DNA of 64,000 nt, from the NCBI GenBank assembly GCA_011037195.1, contig JAAEAF010014405.1, positions 124,001-188,000 on the forward strand, given 5' to 3'. A program made the position numbers and the translations under genes. The notes below the pieces were generated by a model that saw only the letters and a list, made by a program, of their open reading frames with translations, was not told the DNA's origin and made no database searches. This document shows positions 34,483-45,429 of the stretch, piece after piece (within the stretch, counting starts at the first letter, position 1; the number at the start of each line of letters is the position of its first letter). Origin of the DNA: Triatoma infestans. Taxonomy: Eukaryota > Arthropoda > Insecta > Hemiptera > Reduviidae.

Positions 34483-37212
34483 TTACACAACAGCCATCCT
34501 AGGAGGCCGCCGTTCTGCACTTAGATGATCGCGCGGCCACCTCCGCTTTAGTCTTCGATGAGGATTTGAAGGAAGTGTTCTTGAGGATAGGTCACGGATT
34601 AGGGGATTAAAATGGAAGGATAGTTTGGAATGAAATTTTGTGTAGCGGAATTGGGCTAGGCCAGAGACAAATGGTATGTTTAAATCGGAATGGATAGTAT
34701 GATTGGAGACATAGAAAGGAGCATTGAGGATGGTTCTCAGGATTTTGGATTGTAGGGTTTGGAGACGGTTAAGGTTGGATCGTTTAGCAGTACCGTAAAG
34801 TTCGATTCCGTATGTCCATATTGGGGCTATCAGGGCAGTGTAGAGTCTCTTTTTGTTCAGTAAGGTAAGTTTAGTGCGTTTGTCAAGTAGTCGTTTCAAC
34901 ATTTTGTATCTGAAGTTGCAGTCAGTTCGTTTGAGTCTAGTATGAGGGTTCCACGTTAGTCGTTTGTCTAGATGTAGGCCAAGATATCGTACTTGGTTCG
35001 CAGGAGGGATAGGAATGCTATTCAGGTAAAGAGAAGGGAGTGTTTTTTTGTTTAGGGTGAAGACTACATGTTTAGATTTGGATTCATTTACCTCAATCCT
35101 CCATTGCCGAAGCCAGGGTTCGAGGATGTGAAGATGGGATTGCAGGGTTCGTGTTGCCACGATAGGATCTATGTTTGGAGAAAGGATTGCCGTGTCATCG
35201 GCATAGGTAAAGGTGATAGTGTTTGGGTGAGTTGGTAGGTCAGCCGTAAATAGTGTGTAGAGGAGGGGAGCAAGAATGCTTCCCTGAGGAACTCCTGCAA
35301 GAATGGGATAAATAGGAGAGGATGAGGCACCTTGGACTACTTGGAAGAAACGGTCGGACAGGTAGGACTTGAGGACAAGGTAATAGGTTGCAGGTAGGAC
35401 GCCCTTGAGCTTATACAGCAGCCCTAGGTGCCATACCCTGTCGAAAGCTTGCGATATGTCCAGGAAAACACCCGGGCAGTACTGTTTCAGCTCAAGGGAG
35501 GTAGCGATGACGTCCACAACGCGATGCGTCTGGTGTACAGTCGAATGGCAACTCCGAAAGCCGAACTGGTGATCAGGAATGACATTTAGGGCTGCTATTT
35601 CATTTTGGAGACGGATTAAGAGGAGTTTTTCAAGGATTTTCCCTAATAAGGGCAGAAGACTTATTGGCCGATATGAGGTGGGGAGGTGTGTAGGTTTTTT
35701 GGGCTTGTGTATCATTCTCACTGAAGAGAATTTCCAGAGGATGGGGAAGTAGGTGGTTCGAAGGACTGCATTGTAGAGATGGGTAATAAAAACTATTGCC
35801 TTTCTGGGAAGCTGGAGTAGGATGTTGGATGTGATCAGATCATAGCCAGGACTTTTCTTTTTGGGGAGATTAAGGATTATCTTCTTAACTTCTTTAGGAG
35901 TGAACGGTTTAGGCGGAAGTGAAAGCTGAAGAGGAATGTCAAGTTCGTTAGTGATGTTTTCAGTATGTTGTAAATCTTGTGAGTCTGGGTGTGGAGTGAA
36001 AACTGAGGAAAGATGTTGAGCTAGGCATTGGGCTTTCTCCTCATCGGATTTAGCCCAAGAACCATCCGTCTGTTGAAGAGGGTGAGAGATGTTTTTGTAT
36101 TTAAGTATTTTCTTGGTAGCAGTCCAGAGAGAGTTGTCATCCGTTGTAAGTGTTTCAGTGAAGGTTGAGTATTGTTCGTTATAATATTCTTGCAGTTCGT
36201 TAGTAAGTTGTCTGGTCAGTTGGTTGAAAAGTCGCTTATGAGAGGGGTATCTGGTGCGATGCCAGAGAGCTCTCGCACGACGTTTCTCTGTAATTAGTTG
36301 TCTTAGATGGAGTGGGAGGTTTTGAGGTGTCGGTCTTCTGGGTGGAGTGAGCTGTGTGGTGGAGTGCCACACGCTTTGTTGGATAGAGTCAGTCAAGTAT
36401 TGTACATTATCATCTAGCTGTTGTGGTGTCTTAAGAGGTACGTTTAAGTTCAGTTTTTGCTCTATAGTCTCTCGAACTACGTCCCAGTCTACAGTCCCGT
36501 TAATGAGTGATTGCCTGGGAGGAATTTGTTTTGGATGGATGTCAAGAGTTAGGATAACTGGGCTATGGTCAGAGGATAAATCATTTAGAGTGTGTACGTC
36601 AGTATATAAGGATGAGATATTGGAGCAGATAAAGAAGTCAAGAAGATCGGGTCTTTTACGAGGAGAGGTTGGCCAATAAGTCGGTTGGGTTGGGGATAAG
36701 TAGGAGTAACTGTTTTGATTAAGGATGTTAAAAAGTATTCGGCCTCTCGGATTCGCCAGACGACTGCCCCAACTTGGGTGCTTTGCGTTGTAATCACCAC
36801 CGCATATAAATCGAGGACCTAGAGAGGAGAGGAAGGATAAAAGTTGGTTTTGGAGGATTATTTGATTGGGAGGGCAATACACGGCTGCCAAGGTATAGGA
36901 AAATGGCTCCGACAACAGAGAGATGACGGTAGTTTGAAGGGAGGGTGTTGCTTGGGATGGGATTAGGAAGTGTGATAAGGAACTGCGAACAAGTACTGCA
37001 GTTCCTCCGTGAGCTGTTTTGTCAGGGTGGTTAGTCTTGTAAGTTGTGTATCCTGTAATAAAGAACCTTGATCTGTCAGTGAAGTGTGTCTCAGTTATCA
37101 AAGCTACGTCAATACGTTTGTCATGTAGTAGTACTTCAAGTTCGTGTCTGCGGTTTGTTAGTCCGTTAGAATTCCAGAGGAGAAGGGTTAGGGAATGTTG
37201 GGTGATGGGCAT
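34483..37212 (-). CDS. Jockey LINE ORF2: endonuclease-reverse transcriptase
   Basis: 909 codons without interruption. I start it at the ATG at 37212-37210, which overlaps the ORF1 stop as TAATG; the longer open frame to 37716 is only out-of-frame reading of ORF1. Residues ~10-220 are an APE-type endonuclease that would nick target DNA: WN at 13-14, ETH (E41), GGDYNAKH (D140, N142), LLDF (D192), SDH (D215, H216). Residues ~440-700 are the reverse transcriptase: FLDISQAFD (D585), GVPQGS (640-645), YADD (D672, D673). The C-terminal ~200 residues include VRYLGLHLD. No RNase H domain is seen, as usual for Jockey. All catalytic residues I can identify are present, so it may be active. Confidence 0.92.
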   Translation of the reverse strand: MPITQHSLTLLLWNSNGLTNRRHELEVLLHDKRIDVALITETHFTDRSRFFITGYTTYKTNHPDKTAHGGTAVLVRSSLSHFLIPSQATPSLQTTVISLLSEPFSYTLAAVYCPPNQIILQNQLLSFLSSLGPRFICGGDYNAKHPSWGSRLANPRGRILFNILNQNSYSYLSPTQPTYWPTSPRKRPDLLDFFICSNISSLYTDVHTLNDLSSDHSPVILTLDIHPKQIPPRQSLINGTVDWDVVRETIEQKLNLNVPLKTPQQLDDNVQYLTDSIQQSVWHSTTQLTPPRRPTPQNLPLHLRQLITEKRRARALWHRTRYPSHKRLFNQLTRQLTNELQEYYNEQYSTFTETLTTDDNSLWTATKKILKYKNISHPLQQTDGSWAKSDEEKAQCLAQHLSSVFTPHPDSQDLQHTENITNELDIPLQLSLPPKPFTPKEVKKIILNLPKKKSPGYDLITSNILLQLPRKAIVFITHLYNAVLRTTYFPILWKFSSVRMIHKPKKPTHLPTSYRPISLLPLLGKILEKLLLIRLQNEIAALNVIPDHQFGFRSCHSTVHQTHRVVDVIATSLELKQYCPGVFLDISQAFDRVWHLGLLYKLKGVLPATYYLVLKSYLSDRFFQVVQGASSSPIYPILAGVPQGSILAPLLYTLFTADLPTHPNTITFTYADDTAILSPNIDPIVATRTLQSHLHILEPWLRQWRIEVNESKSKHVVFTLNKKTLPSLYLNSIPIPPANQVRYLGLHLDKRLTWNPHTRLKRTDCNFRYKMLKRLLDKRTKLTLLNKKRLYTALIAPIWTYGIELYGTAKRSNLNRLQTLQSKILRTILNAPFYVSNHTIHSDLNIPFVSGLAQFRYTKFHSKLSFHFNPLIRDLSSRTLPSNPHRRLKRRWPRDHLSAERRPPRMAVV

Positions 37213-38548
37213 TAAGGAGCTTGGTTGGGAAGGAGCCTGCTGACTACAGTTGTGAGGAGAGTTATCAGAGGCCCGATAAGTAACTTGAAGTCTGATAGGA
37301 AAGAACTGAGGAGTGAATTGATGTCTCCTGAGTTTGAAGGAATTGGAAGTGGAGGGGGAGCTAAAGGCGGTTGTGGCCCCGCGACCACCCGAGCAAATGA
37401 CATGTTTTTGTTGACTGGGTTGAAAGAAGGAAAGTGTCTTGGTACTTGAGGTACTGGTGGCGGCTGATCGGCTGGATGCTGTGTTCTTCGGTGGGCTGAA
37501 GGATGCTCGTAAACAGGTCGTTGCCTTCTCGATCGCTGTAGTTCTCTGTGAACTATGCAACCTTTGTAGTTCGCAGGATGCTCGCCGTTGCATAGAGCGC
37601 ATGTAGCTGGAGTGTTCGGCTGCTTTCCGCAATCCGGGGTGAAGTGGTCGCCGGCGCATTTTACGCACCTTGGCTTGTGCTGGCAATAGCTTTTTGTGTG
37701 TCCGTATTCTTGACAACGCTTACACTGGACTATAAGTCGTTGTTTATGGGGCTCTTCGACCTTAATTCGAGAATCTCAATGTCGAAAATATCTTTGTTAT
37801 TCGGGCGGGGTTCCAAATCTACGAAGAAGAGTGGGAGCGTTTGCTTCGTGACAGGGTGAATAACTGGTGTTACATTCCGTACCGTGTGGCCAAGCTCAGT
37901 AAGCTCTTTCTTAATGAGCTCTACGGGAATACTCTGATGTAAATTTCTTATGACTACCCTGTATGACTTCTCTTCTTCTAGCTGGAAGGTGTGGTAGTCG
38001 GCTTTGCGCTCTTTGAGGTACCTGATGATACCTCTGTAACTCTCAACTGTTTTTGGGTTAATTACTAAATCAGTAATTCTCGCTTTGCAAGTGAATGTGT
38101 CCTTTCCCACTATCTCAGTTAATTTAGTGCAGAGAACTGGGTATTTCTGAACATTTTTCACATAGATAGGTGGTGGTTTGTGAGTGCGCACTGGCGCGGT
38201 AGGTGCGGCTTCCATTTCTTCTAGCTCAGAAAGCGGCGCAAAGGGATTATCAGACAAGAGTCCCGGTGGAGCTGTGACTGTAATTGCACTCTGTGTGACA
38301 ATATTAGCAGTGCTCGTAGTAGCTGTTTGCATGTCGGCCATTGCAGGGTGTCGAAAGATAGGCTGGCTGAGAGAAGACAGTGAACCTTTGGGTTGTTGTT
38401 TGGCAGAGGATCTGGTAACCCGAGTTGAGTCTCTCAGCCTTTTTGTTTTGTTGGGTGAGCTGCCCGATGTGTTGGTTCTCTTTTTTGAAGTTACTGACGT
38501 AGTTGACTCATTGTCAGTAGAGCTTCCTAACACAGTATGGTCACTCAC
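37212..38548 (-). CDS. Jockey LINE ORF1: Gag-like RNA-binding protein (one frameshift)
   Basis: Starts at the ATG at 38548. The N-terminal ~110 residues are Ser/Thr/Lys-rich. A PRE_C2HC-type domain follows (KYPVLCTKLTEIVGKDTFTC through SYRVVIRNLHQSIPVELIKK). The frame stops at 37730 after NNDL, but the next frame continues from about 37760 with VEEPHKQRLIVQC and three zinc knuckles: CKRCQEYGHTKSYC, CVKCAGDHFTPDC and CALCNGEHPANYKGC. So one frameshift near 37755-37765 separates the halves. The second half ends at TAA 37214-37212, after a proline-rich segment. The product would package element RNA. The shift could be a mutation or a sequencing error. Confidence 0.85.
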
Positions 38549-38734
38549 CGGTCAGTATGGTCGGTGATCATTTTTTGTTTTTGATCTATGCTGTTCACAT
38601 ACAACAGACCATTTGCTAAAAAGTCCACATTTTTGGACTCAGGGGACCTCAAATCGGATATTTCCGGTGAAAACGCGATATCGAAAATTTGACACGATTA
38701 TAAATACTTCCTCTTACTAGGAGTAAGAGAAAGT

Positions 38735-39888
38735 AAAAAATTATGAATTTGAAGAGAATTCGCTAATTATAACCGTGTTAGTGTACAGTATTAGCCAGTC
38801 GTGAGAGGGTTTCAAACCAGATTCTTTTTTTTTTCGTATTTAGAGGAACCTGATGAGGACATCCGGTCAAAATTCAATATCGGAAATTTATCATTATCTC
38901 AATACTTCAATGATTTTATATAATAGGTCAGCTGGTAATTATGCCTGGGCCTACATCATGCTGATGATTTTCTCGCCTCAAACAGCATCACTTTTTGCAC
39001 ATTTCCCCATAATCTTTAGGATCTGGAAAAAAAATATAATCGGTGTAAATTTTAAGAAAATTCCATGTTGGTGACTTGAAGTTATTTTTAGCAATAAGGA
39101 AAAAACAAAAATAAGTTGGATTACATGTGGCGCAAATATCTGGAAATAATCTACTTTTCGCCAGATTTCCCAGGGTAATTCATCAAAACATCAAGATGTG
39201 GTTTTAATTTCGTTTTTTATTACGCTCTAATAAAAATATCTCCGCCCACTTGGAGGCTAGTAAAGAGATTTTTTTTAATTCATATTTTTTTTTTCATTTA
39301 AATGGGATAACACTTTTTTAAATTATTTAAAAAACATTAATATTTATACATTAAAATTAAATAAATCCTTTAAAAAAAAGAAGATAATTTGAGTTATTAA
39401 AAAAATGTATAAAGTATTTAATTCTTAATTCATATAAATAATTTTTAAACGGACATACACCTATTTGATCATCATAGATATATTCTGAATTTGTTTTTCA
39501 TTTTTGCAAAATTCATCCTTCTTTATGAATATGTTAAATTTTTATCAAATATTTAAGTACCTACTAAAAGGTTTAATATAATAAAAAAATTCTTTAAAAT
39601 CATTCTCAATTTAATATCACTTATGTAAAAACTGTATGGCGAGAAAGCGCCGCCTTTTATATAAGGTATGAGTAGAGAGGAATATTCTCATCATGGATAG
39701 TCTTTCGGTGGGAAGACAGGTTTCGAGTAGCTCCTGTGAGTTTTTGCGAGAGATTGGCAACACATTCATGGACAAAATATTGTTGCTCATATAATTGATA
39801 AAAAAAAGAAAAGCCTGATGGATTAAAGGCAAAGCGAAAAAAGCGAATTATAAGGACTTTGCGTATTGGTTGCTGAAATTTTAGGAGC

Positions 39889-39889
<1 letters not shown>
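38735..39889. other. AT-rich DNA with a HINE-like scrap
   Basis: At 38836-38905 a short degraded HINE-like 3' piece occurs (GAGGAACCTGATGAGG, TCAAAATTCAATATCGGAAA). The remainder holds no gene or repeat that I can name. Confidence 0.4.

Positions 39890-39890
<1 letters not shown>

Positions 39891-39939
<49 letters not shown>
39891..39939. repeat. (CA)n microsatellite
   Basis: About 24 CA dinucleotides. Overlapping open frames with long Val-Cys runs are artefacts of this tract. Confidence 0.97.
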
Positions 39940-39941
<2 letters not shown>

Positions 39942-40109
39942 GAAGTGAAGATGAAATAACAGAAACTGGAATAGATCTGGTAGTGCCATCCGAAACAGTG
40001 AAGAAAGAAAAGGATGTGGAAAAGTTGGGCAACTATCCACATAAGTGGAGCGGTGAGAAGATAAGGGGCCGCAAGACGGGGTTCTATTGTGTTCAAACGG
40101 AAATTTCAG

Positions 40110-41000
40110 ACAAATATAAAATCTTGAAAGGCAAAAAGTGAAGGCATAATCTTCACAGAGCTAAATATGTTCGGGTGGGAGGTCAAGGAGAATGTAGTGT
40201 TTGCGCCCAATGACGAGGCTTCTTTTTTAAACGAAATCCTCAGAGATAATAATGGAAAAGTTTGGCGGAAGCTGTTAGGGTATTTTAAGGCAAGTGTGGG
40301 CATCTATCCCATCGGAAAGATATTAGGATCTGAGAGCAGATTGGGATTAACTATAACGAAAAAGAAATCTCTGTTTGTTTATCCACAACTAAAGGGCTCA
40401 AACAAGGCTGTTTTGTGGCTCCCGTTGTTTCTAAAATTTATTGACCATATATACAACATGTATGGCCAGAGTGGAAAAGAAGAATAGCCGTGCGGGAGTA
40501 CCAATTAATGATAGTATTCTGTCAATCTTACACTTTGAAAGAATACCAGGTGGTAATTGCCCAGGACAGCGACGATATAATGTATATTGTAAATAACTCG
40601 ACCATGTAATGTACGTATATTGAAGATCAATATCGAAAAAACAGAGTATCTGGCAGTAGAAGGATCGGCCAGTGAGAGGGATTTCCATTTCCCAGATGAA
40701 TGCTTCAGATATTTTGGGTCCATATTTCATAGGGATGGCTTCTCAGAAAAAGATATAGGTGGACGCAAAGCCTACATTTTAAACTTGGTTAAGAAAGCAC
40801 ATATATCAAGTGACAGGAAAAAAACAGATATACATGGAAGTAGCCTATTATATGGAAATGAGACCTGGAGGCTCAGCAGCCGAGAAGCTGCAAGCTCAGA
40901 AGCTGAGAACTTCGAAAAGGATTACTAGCGGAGATCTGTGCGGTGCTCAGAAGCACAACATTAAGGAGTAAAAGTTAAGGGAGTTATGGGAGTGCAGGAC
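40110..41000 (+). pseudogene. RTE/CR1-like LINE, reverse transcriptase fragment
   Basis: Shows PQLKGSNKA (for the GLKQG motif), IYIDHIY-like, GVPINDSILSILHF, then after a frame change YQVVIAQDSDDIMYIVNNST (the segment after FADD), MKINIEKTEYLAVEG and YGNETWRLSSREA. This order is the palm and thumb of RT in RTE-like elements. The FADD itself is damaged. Several stops and frameshifts are present. Confidence 0.6.
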
Positions 41001-41030
41001 GACATTATAGTTTCCATAAACTGAAAAGCT

Positions 41031-41255
41031 CTAGTTGTGGTTGGTTCCGCAGAGCTGGAAAGCATCAGAGATATTTTCCGTGACAGCCTGCTTCTTTTTG
41101 TGTTCATCGACCAGTTTCGTGTATCAACTAAATTTGCTCTGTGCAAGCCTATGTTATCGCACTATTTGACAAAAAACATCCTGATGATGGGCGAACTCCC
41201 GAAACCGGTCGATGACTACAAAAAGAAGCAGGCTATCACGGAAAATATCTCTGAC
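41031..41255 (+). mobile_element. FB1 element with target duplication
   Basis: Starts CTAGTTGTGGTTGGTTCCGC and ends GGAAAATATCTCTGAC. Flanked by the 8-bp repeat GAAAAGCT at 41023-41030 and 41256-41263. The left arm is shortened, so it folds less well than other FB1 copies. The right arm contains a well-preserved hammerhead-like core. Confidence 0.75.
41177..41214 (+). ncRNA. Hammerhead-ribozyme-like core (FB1), CTGATGA version
   Basis: CATC (stem I, 5' strand), CTGATGA, T, a GGG/CCC hairpin, GAA, ACCGGT, C, GATG (stem I, 3' strand). CATC pairs with GATG, ACCGGT is self-complementary as in dimer-type short stem III, and C follows T as the expected cleavage base. This is the one copy with the textbook CTGATGA. 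The single T before stem II is the only departure from the usual core. Confidence 0.45.
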
Positions 41256-41654
41256 GAAAAGCTTTTTCATGACAAGGTCACGTATTACGAATAGAAAGGG
41301 ATAGATGGTCCAAATTATGGATGGAATAGCAACCACCATTCAGTAGGAATAGAGGGAACCCAAAGCAGGACAGGCATCAAAGGTAATATGGTTGGCTGCG
41401 GTACAGTGTCTGCATGGAAAAGTGTACCTGGCGGGAGACGATCCATGCAGGCCAACCTATAGGTAAAGTCTAAGTAAATAAGAAGTAAACTGTTCTTACA
41501 AGCTTTCTAAGTTGTTTGATAGAGAGCTCTGGCTGCCATACAATTTACCTCCTTTATCTATGTAGTCCACTAAGGTAAACCGATGTAATTCACCTTTATT
41601 TAAAGTAATGCAAGCCCCAATTAAACGATTGGTAAACATTGTAATTAAAAAAAA

Positions 41655-42421
41655 ATCTGGTGTGAAACACTCACACAACTTTCTCTTATTCCTGTTCTCA
41701 AAATTGTAATTGACAACTTTTATAGTTAGTGTACCAAATTTAGTGTGAAAATTAAAAAAAAAAAAACTGTTCAGTAAATGCGCACTTCCGGTTTACTAAT
41801 TTTCTTGAAACTTGGAATTTTTGCTGTCTATTTATTTCTAATTAATTTTGTGCTGCTTGGATGGTAGAATTATAATAATCAACTATAAAAGTACTTTGGA
41901 GAAAAATATAACCTCACCACCTCACCCTTAAAAGTGCCCTTAAATGAATTTTCCCAGAGAAATGTTTTTCAAATAAAAGTTATAGATCTTTTTATGTTTA
42001 GTTTATGTAGGAATTTTCAAGAAAATCGATGCAGCCATTTTTGAGAAAATCGCGAAAAAGTGAAAAAAAAAAAAAAATCATTTAGTAAAGTGGTAAAGTA
42101 AACGCACTTCCTCCGATCATTCGATTTTTTTTTTCAAACACGGAATTTCAATAACACATTTAATTCTATTTAATATTATTATTTAGATGATAGAATTGTA
42201 TTGAAAACTGAAGTAGCACTTTAGAGGAAAATCTAACTCTATCCCTCCCCCAAAAGTGCCCTTAAATGAATTTTCCCAGAGAAACGTTTTTTTTAAATAA
42301 ACGTTATAGATCATGACATGCTTAGTTGGTAACAAAGGTTTGAAGAAAATCGTTGGAGTCATTTTTTGAGAAAATCGCAAAAAAAATCACCGGAAGTAAA
42401 GTGTTACTTCCGGTTGAGGAT
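41655..42421 (+). mobile_element. HINE-like element, 3' truncated
   Basis: Starts ATCTGGTGTGAAACACTCAC with CTTTCTCTTATTCC, contains at least two CTTCCGGTT-type modules, and stops after GTTACTTCCGGTTGAGGA at 42421 without the 3' leader and stem-loop. Confidence 0.8.
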
Positions 42422-44339
42422 TATAAACTCTGAGGAAAATAACTCAAGGGATATAAAAGCCTAAAATTAAGATTTAATATACGTAGAAGACCAGGAAGGA
42501 CCACCTTACATTATAGTATGAAATTCTATAGTAGAGAAATTTGAATTTTTATATAAAAAACTGTGATAATTTTTGTAAACGAAACGCAAATGATTAAATA
42601 TAATAGTATATGTGGCGTAATATTATATTGCGCTTAAAATAATATAATAAAACTATATAGCTTTTGAAAAACTCTTGGGAAATGCTGCTCACGTTTTCAA
42701 GTATAAAAAAAAAACAGTTGAACCCATGGGTAACAACACAGTTCTATTAGAGGCAGGCTTTTTCCTGGAAGTACTTTTTTCCTAAAAAAAATTACGGTTC
42801 TCCATTAACATATAGCTCGCACTAACCCACTAATAGAAAGTGGCCGATTAGTCTTTTAATTGAAATTTCAATTCTTCTTCAATTACACTAATTTAACTAG
42901 AGTTACACTTTTAAAAGTATTAATTCGCAGTTTTTCTTATAGATACTAGCAAACTTAAAAGTTTATAAAATAAATAAAATTAAATAAATAGGTTTCTGTA
43001 ATGGAATCGTTTGATGTGTGATTCGAAAAAAAACAACATCAAATTTCGTTCTTATGTTGAGATAAGAAAAAAAAAAAAACACTTTTTTACTGGGTTTCAA
43101 AAACGAGATTGGTCCAAAAGCCCAAATCATGAAACATTATAAAAAGAAATAATTTAATTTCTCAAATTCCTCTATCCTACTATAGTCAGTTTTTTTCCTG
43201 GAACTTTAATGAATTAGAAAAATCCGATTTTTAGAGTAATTTATAAAAATGTTTGAAATATCTCAACATAACAAATTGCATAGGATGCAATGTATCTTCA
43301 ATTCAGAGCAAAATGTTCTCACATCAATTGAAATGGTAGTTGGTGTGAAGTGTGTTGTTGTATGTTTGTAGTATTGTAGCCCGAGCGTGACTAAGTTCTA
43401 TGAACTCTTCTGTAACGGTAGTCTTCTACCCGGTGGGTTTACCTTTTTTTGCTAACCAACTTTGCATTTTTCTTTCAAAATCATAATTTTCTTCAAATTA
43501 TATTTATAAATATAATTTCTGGCATCCATTACACAATCTTTATTTCACAATAAATAACGGTGACTGTTCTACAATTCCTAAACTACGCAAGTACTTCGGC
43601 TAAATGTCTTTTTAGCCGGTCAGCTAATTCGGAAGTAGGCAACACAATTGAATGCAGAAGAATCCATAGAATACTACTGCCACTTTGTCCAAGAAATTTT
43701 TCTTATTTTAAACTCACTCTATCTCAATTTATACACATACATATTTTTTTTAGTAATTTTCAAAAAACTTCTCCAACCAGTTTCATTAAATTTTGTGTAG
43801 ATCCTAAAATATAAGGAAATCTATTATTTAAATTTTTTATTGAACTTTTTTCAATAATTTAATTAATATTTACTTAAATATTTAAGTAAAAATGTAAATA
43901 TTTAATTAGAAATATAAATTTTAAATTGAGTAAAATTATTGTATTAAAAAAAAAAAAATTTGTAGAGGAGTTATGGTAAATTGAATTTTTATATCTTTCT
44001 GTAAGTAGCATGTGTTTCTTGCAGACAGAATTATGTTAGCAATATTTTCCAATATTGCATCCCCATACAACTCTTCCCATTCTGTTGTTTTAAACATATA
44101 TTATGGTAAACATTGCTGCTGACCTACTGGCCAGCAAGAGGGAGGGGATTTTCGTATAACAATGTAACTATGTAATATTAATAAAGAATTACTCAGTGCT
44201 ATGGAAAATTATTAGGAATAAATAGGCTATTATATATATATTCACCGTAACCTGTATTATTATTATTATTCAAGAAAGGGGATGACAAAACCCTACGCTA
44301 TCCAAAGCCTCCCTTGGCCCATATAGCTACCCCTAAAGA
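42422..44339. other. AT-rich DNA with no recognisable gene
   Basis: No coding signal. The frame at 43560-43814 shows no motif. A short (ATT)n lies at 44251-44268. Confidence 0.4.
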
Positions 44340-45280
44340 ATAACAACTACTGGGTCTGGAACAAAAGTCCAGGCCCAGGTTTTACCCATCTAAGTTTCAC
44401 CACAGACCGAACAAATCGGACCAAAACCTTAAAAGGATATAGCTTAAGATCCTCTACCGATATCCTATTCCGGCCGAAGGTCCTAAACCTAATCTCCTCA
44501 CCACCCAAACAATTCGTCATCAGATGCATGGGTGTTTCCTCCTTAGTCTCACAAACTCTACAAAAGGGGTCAGGCACGAGTCCCATTGTATAGAGATGTC
44601 TCCTTAAGCCACAATGCCCAGTGAGGTAGCCAACCAGATGCCTGAGAGAGGTCTGTGAAAGACATCGGATCCCGCTACTCAAAGCTCCGTCCGGACTCCC
44701 AATGAGCACCTTAACTACCGACAATCCATTGCACTCATCCATAAGGAGGTCATCCACGTCTGGAAGCTTTACCAGAAGACACACCAACAGCAGGCTCGGG
44801 ACCCATGAAAGGGTATGAGGCGCCTAATTTGGCAAACCTATTCACCTCCTCGTTCCCAAAGATTCCCATATGGCCTGGAACCCAGACTAGAAGCACATCC
44901 ATCAATAAAGAAAGATCTTCCAGTGTTTCAGAACATTCCAACACCAATCTGGAAGTGAAGATACATGAGCTAAGCGCCTTCAACGCAGCCTGGCTGTCCG
45001 AGCAGGTACAAACACCTTTTAAATTAGTGTTACCACCCTCTCATCCAAAATACAACAAAGAATTGCATAAACTTCAGCCTGGTAAACGGTGGCCCACTCA
45101 CCAAGATGCACCGCCAAATGGTGTCCCGTCTCAAAATAGACGGCAGCCCCAGACCTACCATCCATTCTGGAACCGTCCGTGTAGCATCGGAGATAATTCT
45201 CAGGAATCACCCCAGACGGACCCAGGTTGTAACCTGTATATTGTTTTGAGCACACTATCAATAATATATTGTGCATAATG
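44340..45280 (-). pseudogene. RNase H-bearing LINE, C-terminal part
   Basis: From 45276 downward on the minus strand: RCYTDGSRMDGRSGAAVYFE (first Asp), WATVYQAEVYAIL (Glu), then a shortened middle, LLVWVPGHMGIFGNEEVNRF (final motif, with EEV in place of the usual EAAD, so the last catalytic Asp is lost), FMGPEPAVG, LVGYLTGHCGLRRHLYTMGL and zinc knuckle CRVCETKEETPMHLMTNC. Same clade as 56.4 kb but a different subfamily. Frameshifts separate the pieces. Confidence 0.8.
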
Positions 45281-45429
45281 TCTTCACTGTTTTATAAAAT
45301 CTTCTTTAATAAACTGAGAGCATAGAAGTCAATCTTCTCTTCAGTCTTTTAAATAACGAAGCATACTATATTCTATTAAGTTCAAATTCCAGATTAGAAT
45401 TAGAATTTCAGCCTCGGGTGGGGTTATAC

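Larger units (their letters stand above)
34307..38567 (-). mobile_element. Near-complete Jockey-clade LINE
   Basis: About 4.2 kb with the order 5' end, ORF1 (Gag-like), ORF2 (endonuclease-RT), short 3' UTR and poly-A (plus-strand T-run at about 34308-34333). The 5' end is only a few dozen bases before the ORF1 ATG, so the element is complete or nearly so. Low decay compared with every other LINE here suggests recent insertion. It sits inside a HINE-like repeat. Confidence 0.9.
33537..38734 (+). mobile_element. HINE-like element split by a Jockey LINE
   Basis: Left part 33537-34306 starts ATCTGGTGTGAAACACTCAC and runs to GTCAGATTCTATGGTTATACC. Right part 38568-38734 resumes at TTTGATCTATGCTGTTCACATAC and ends with CCTCTTACTAGGAGTAAGAG and AAAGT. 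Compared with intact copies, roughly 30-40 bases between the two parts are missing at the insertion point. The two parts together make one otherwise complete element. Confidence 0.8.

Noticed and set aside
37212..37716. N-terminal extension of ORF2 to the upstream ATG at 37716
   Set aside because: That segment is ORF1 zinc-knuckle coding sequence read out of frame. The TAATG at 37214-37210 gives the proper start.
39657..40096. Val-Cys-rich ORFs
   Set aside because: Direct translation of the (CA)n microsatellite.
44805..45278. 157-codon plus-strand open frame
   Set aside because: Antisense to the RNase H LINE on the minus strand; no domain of its own.
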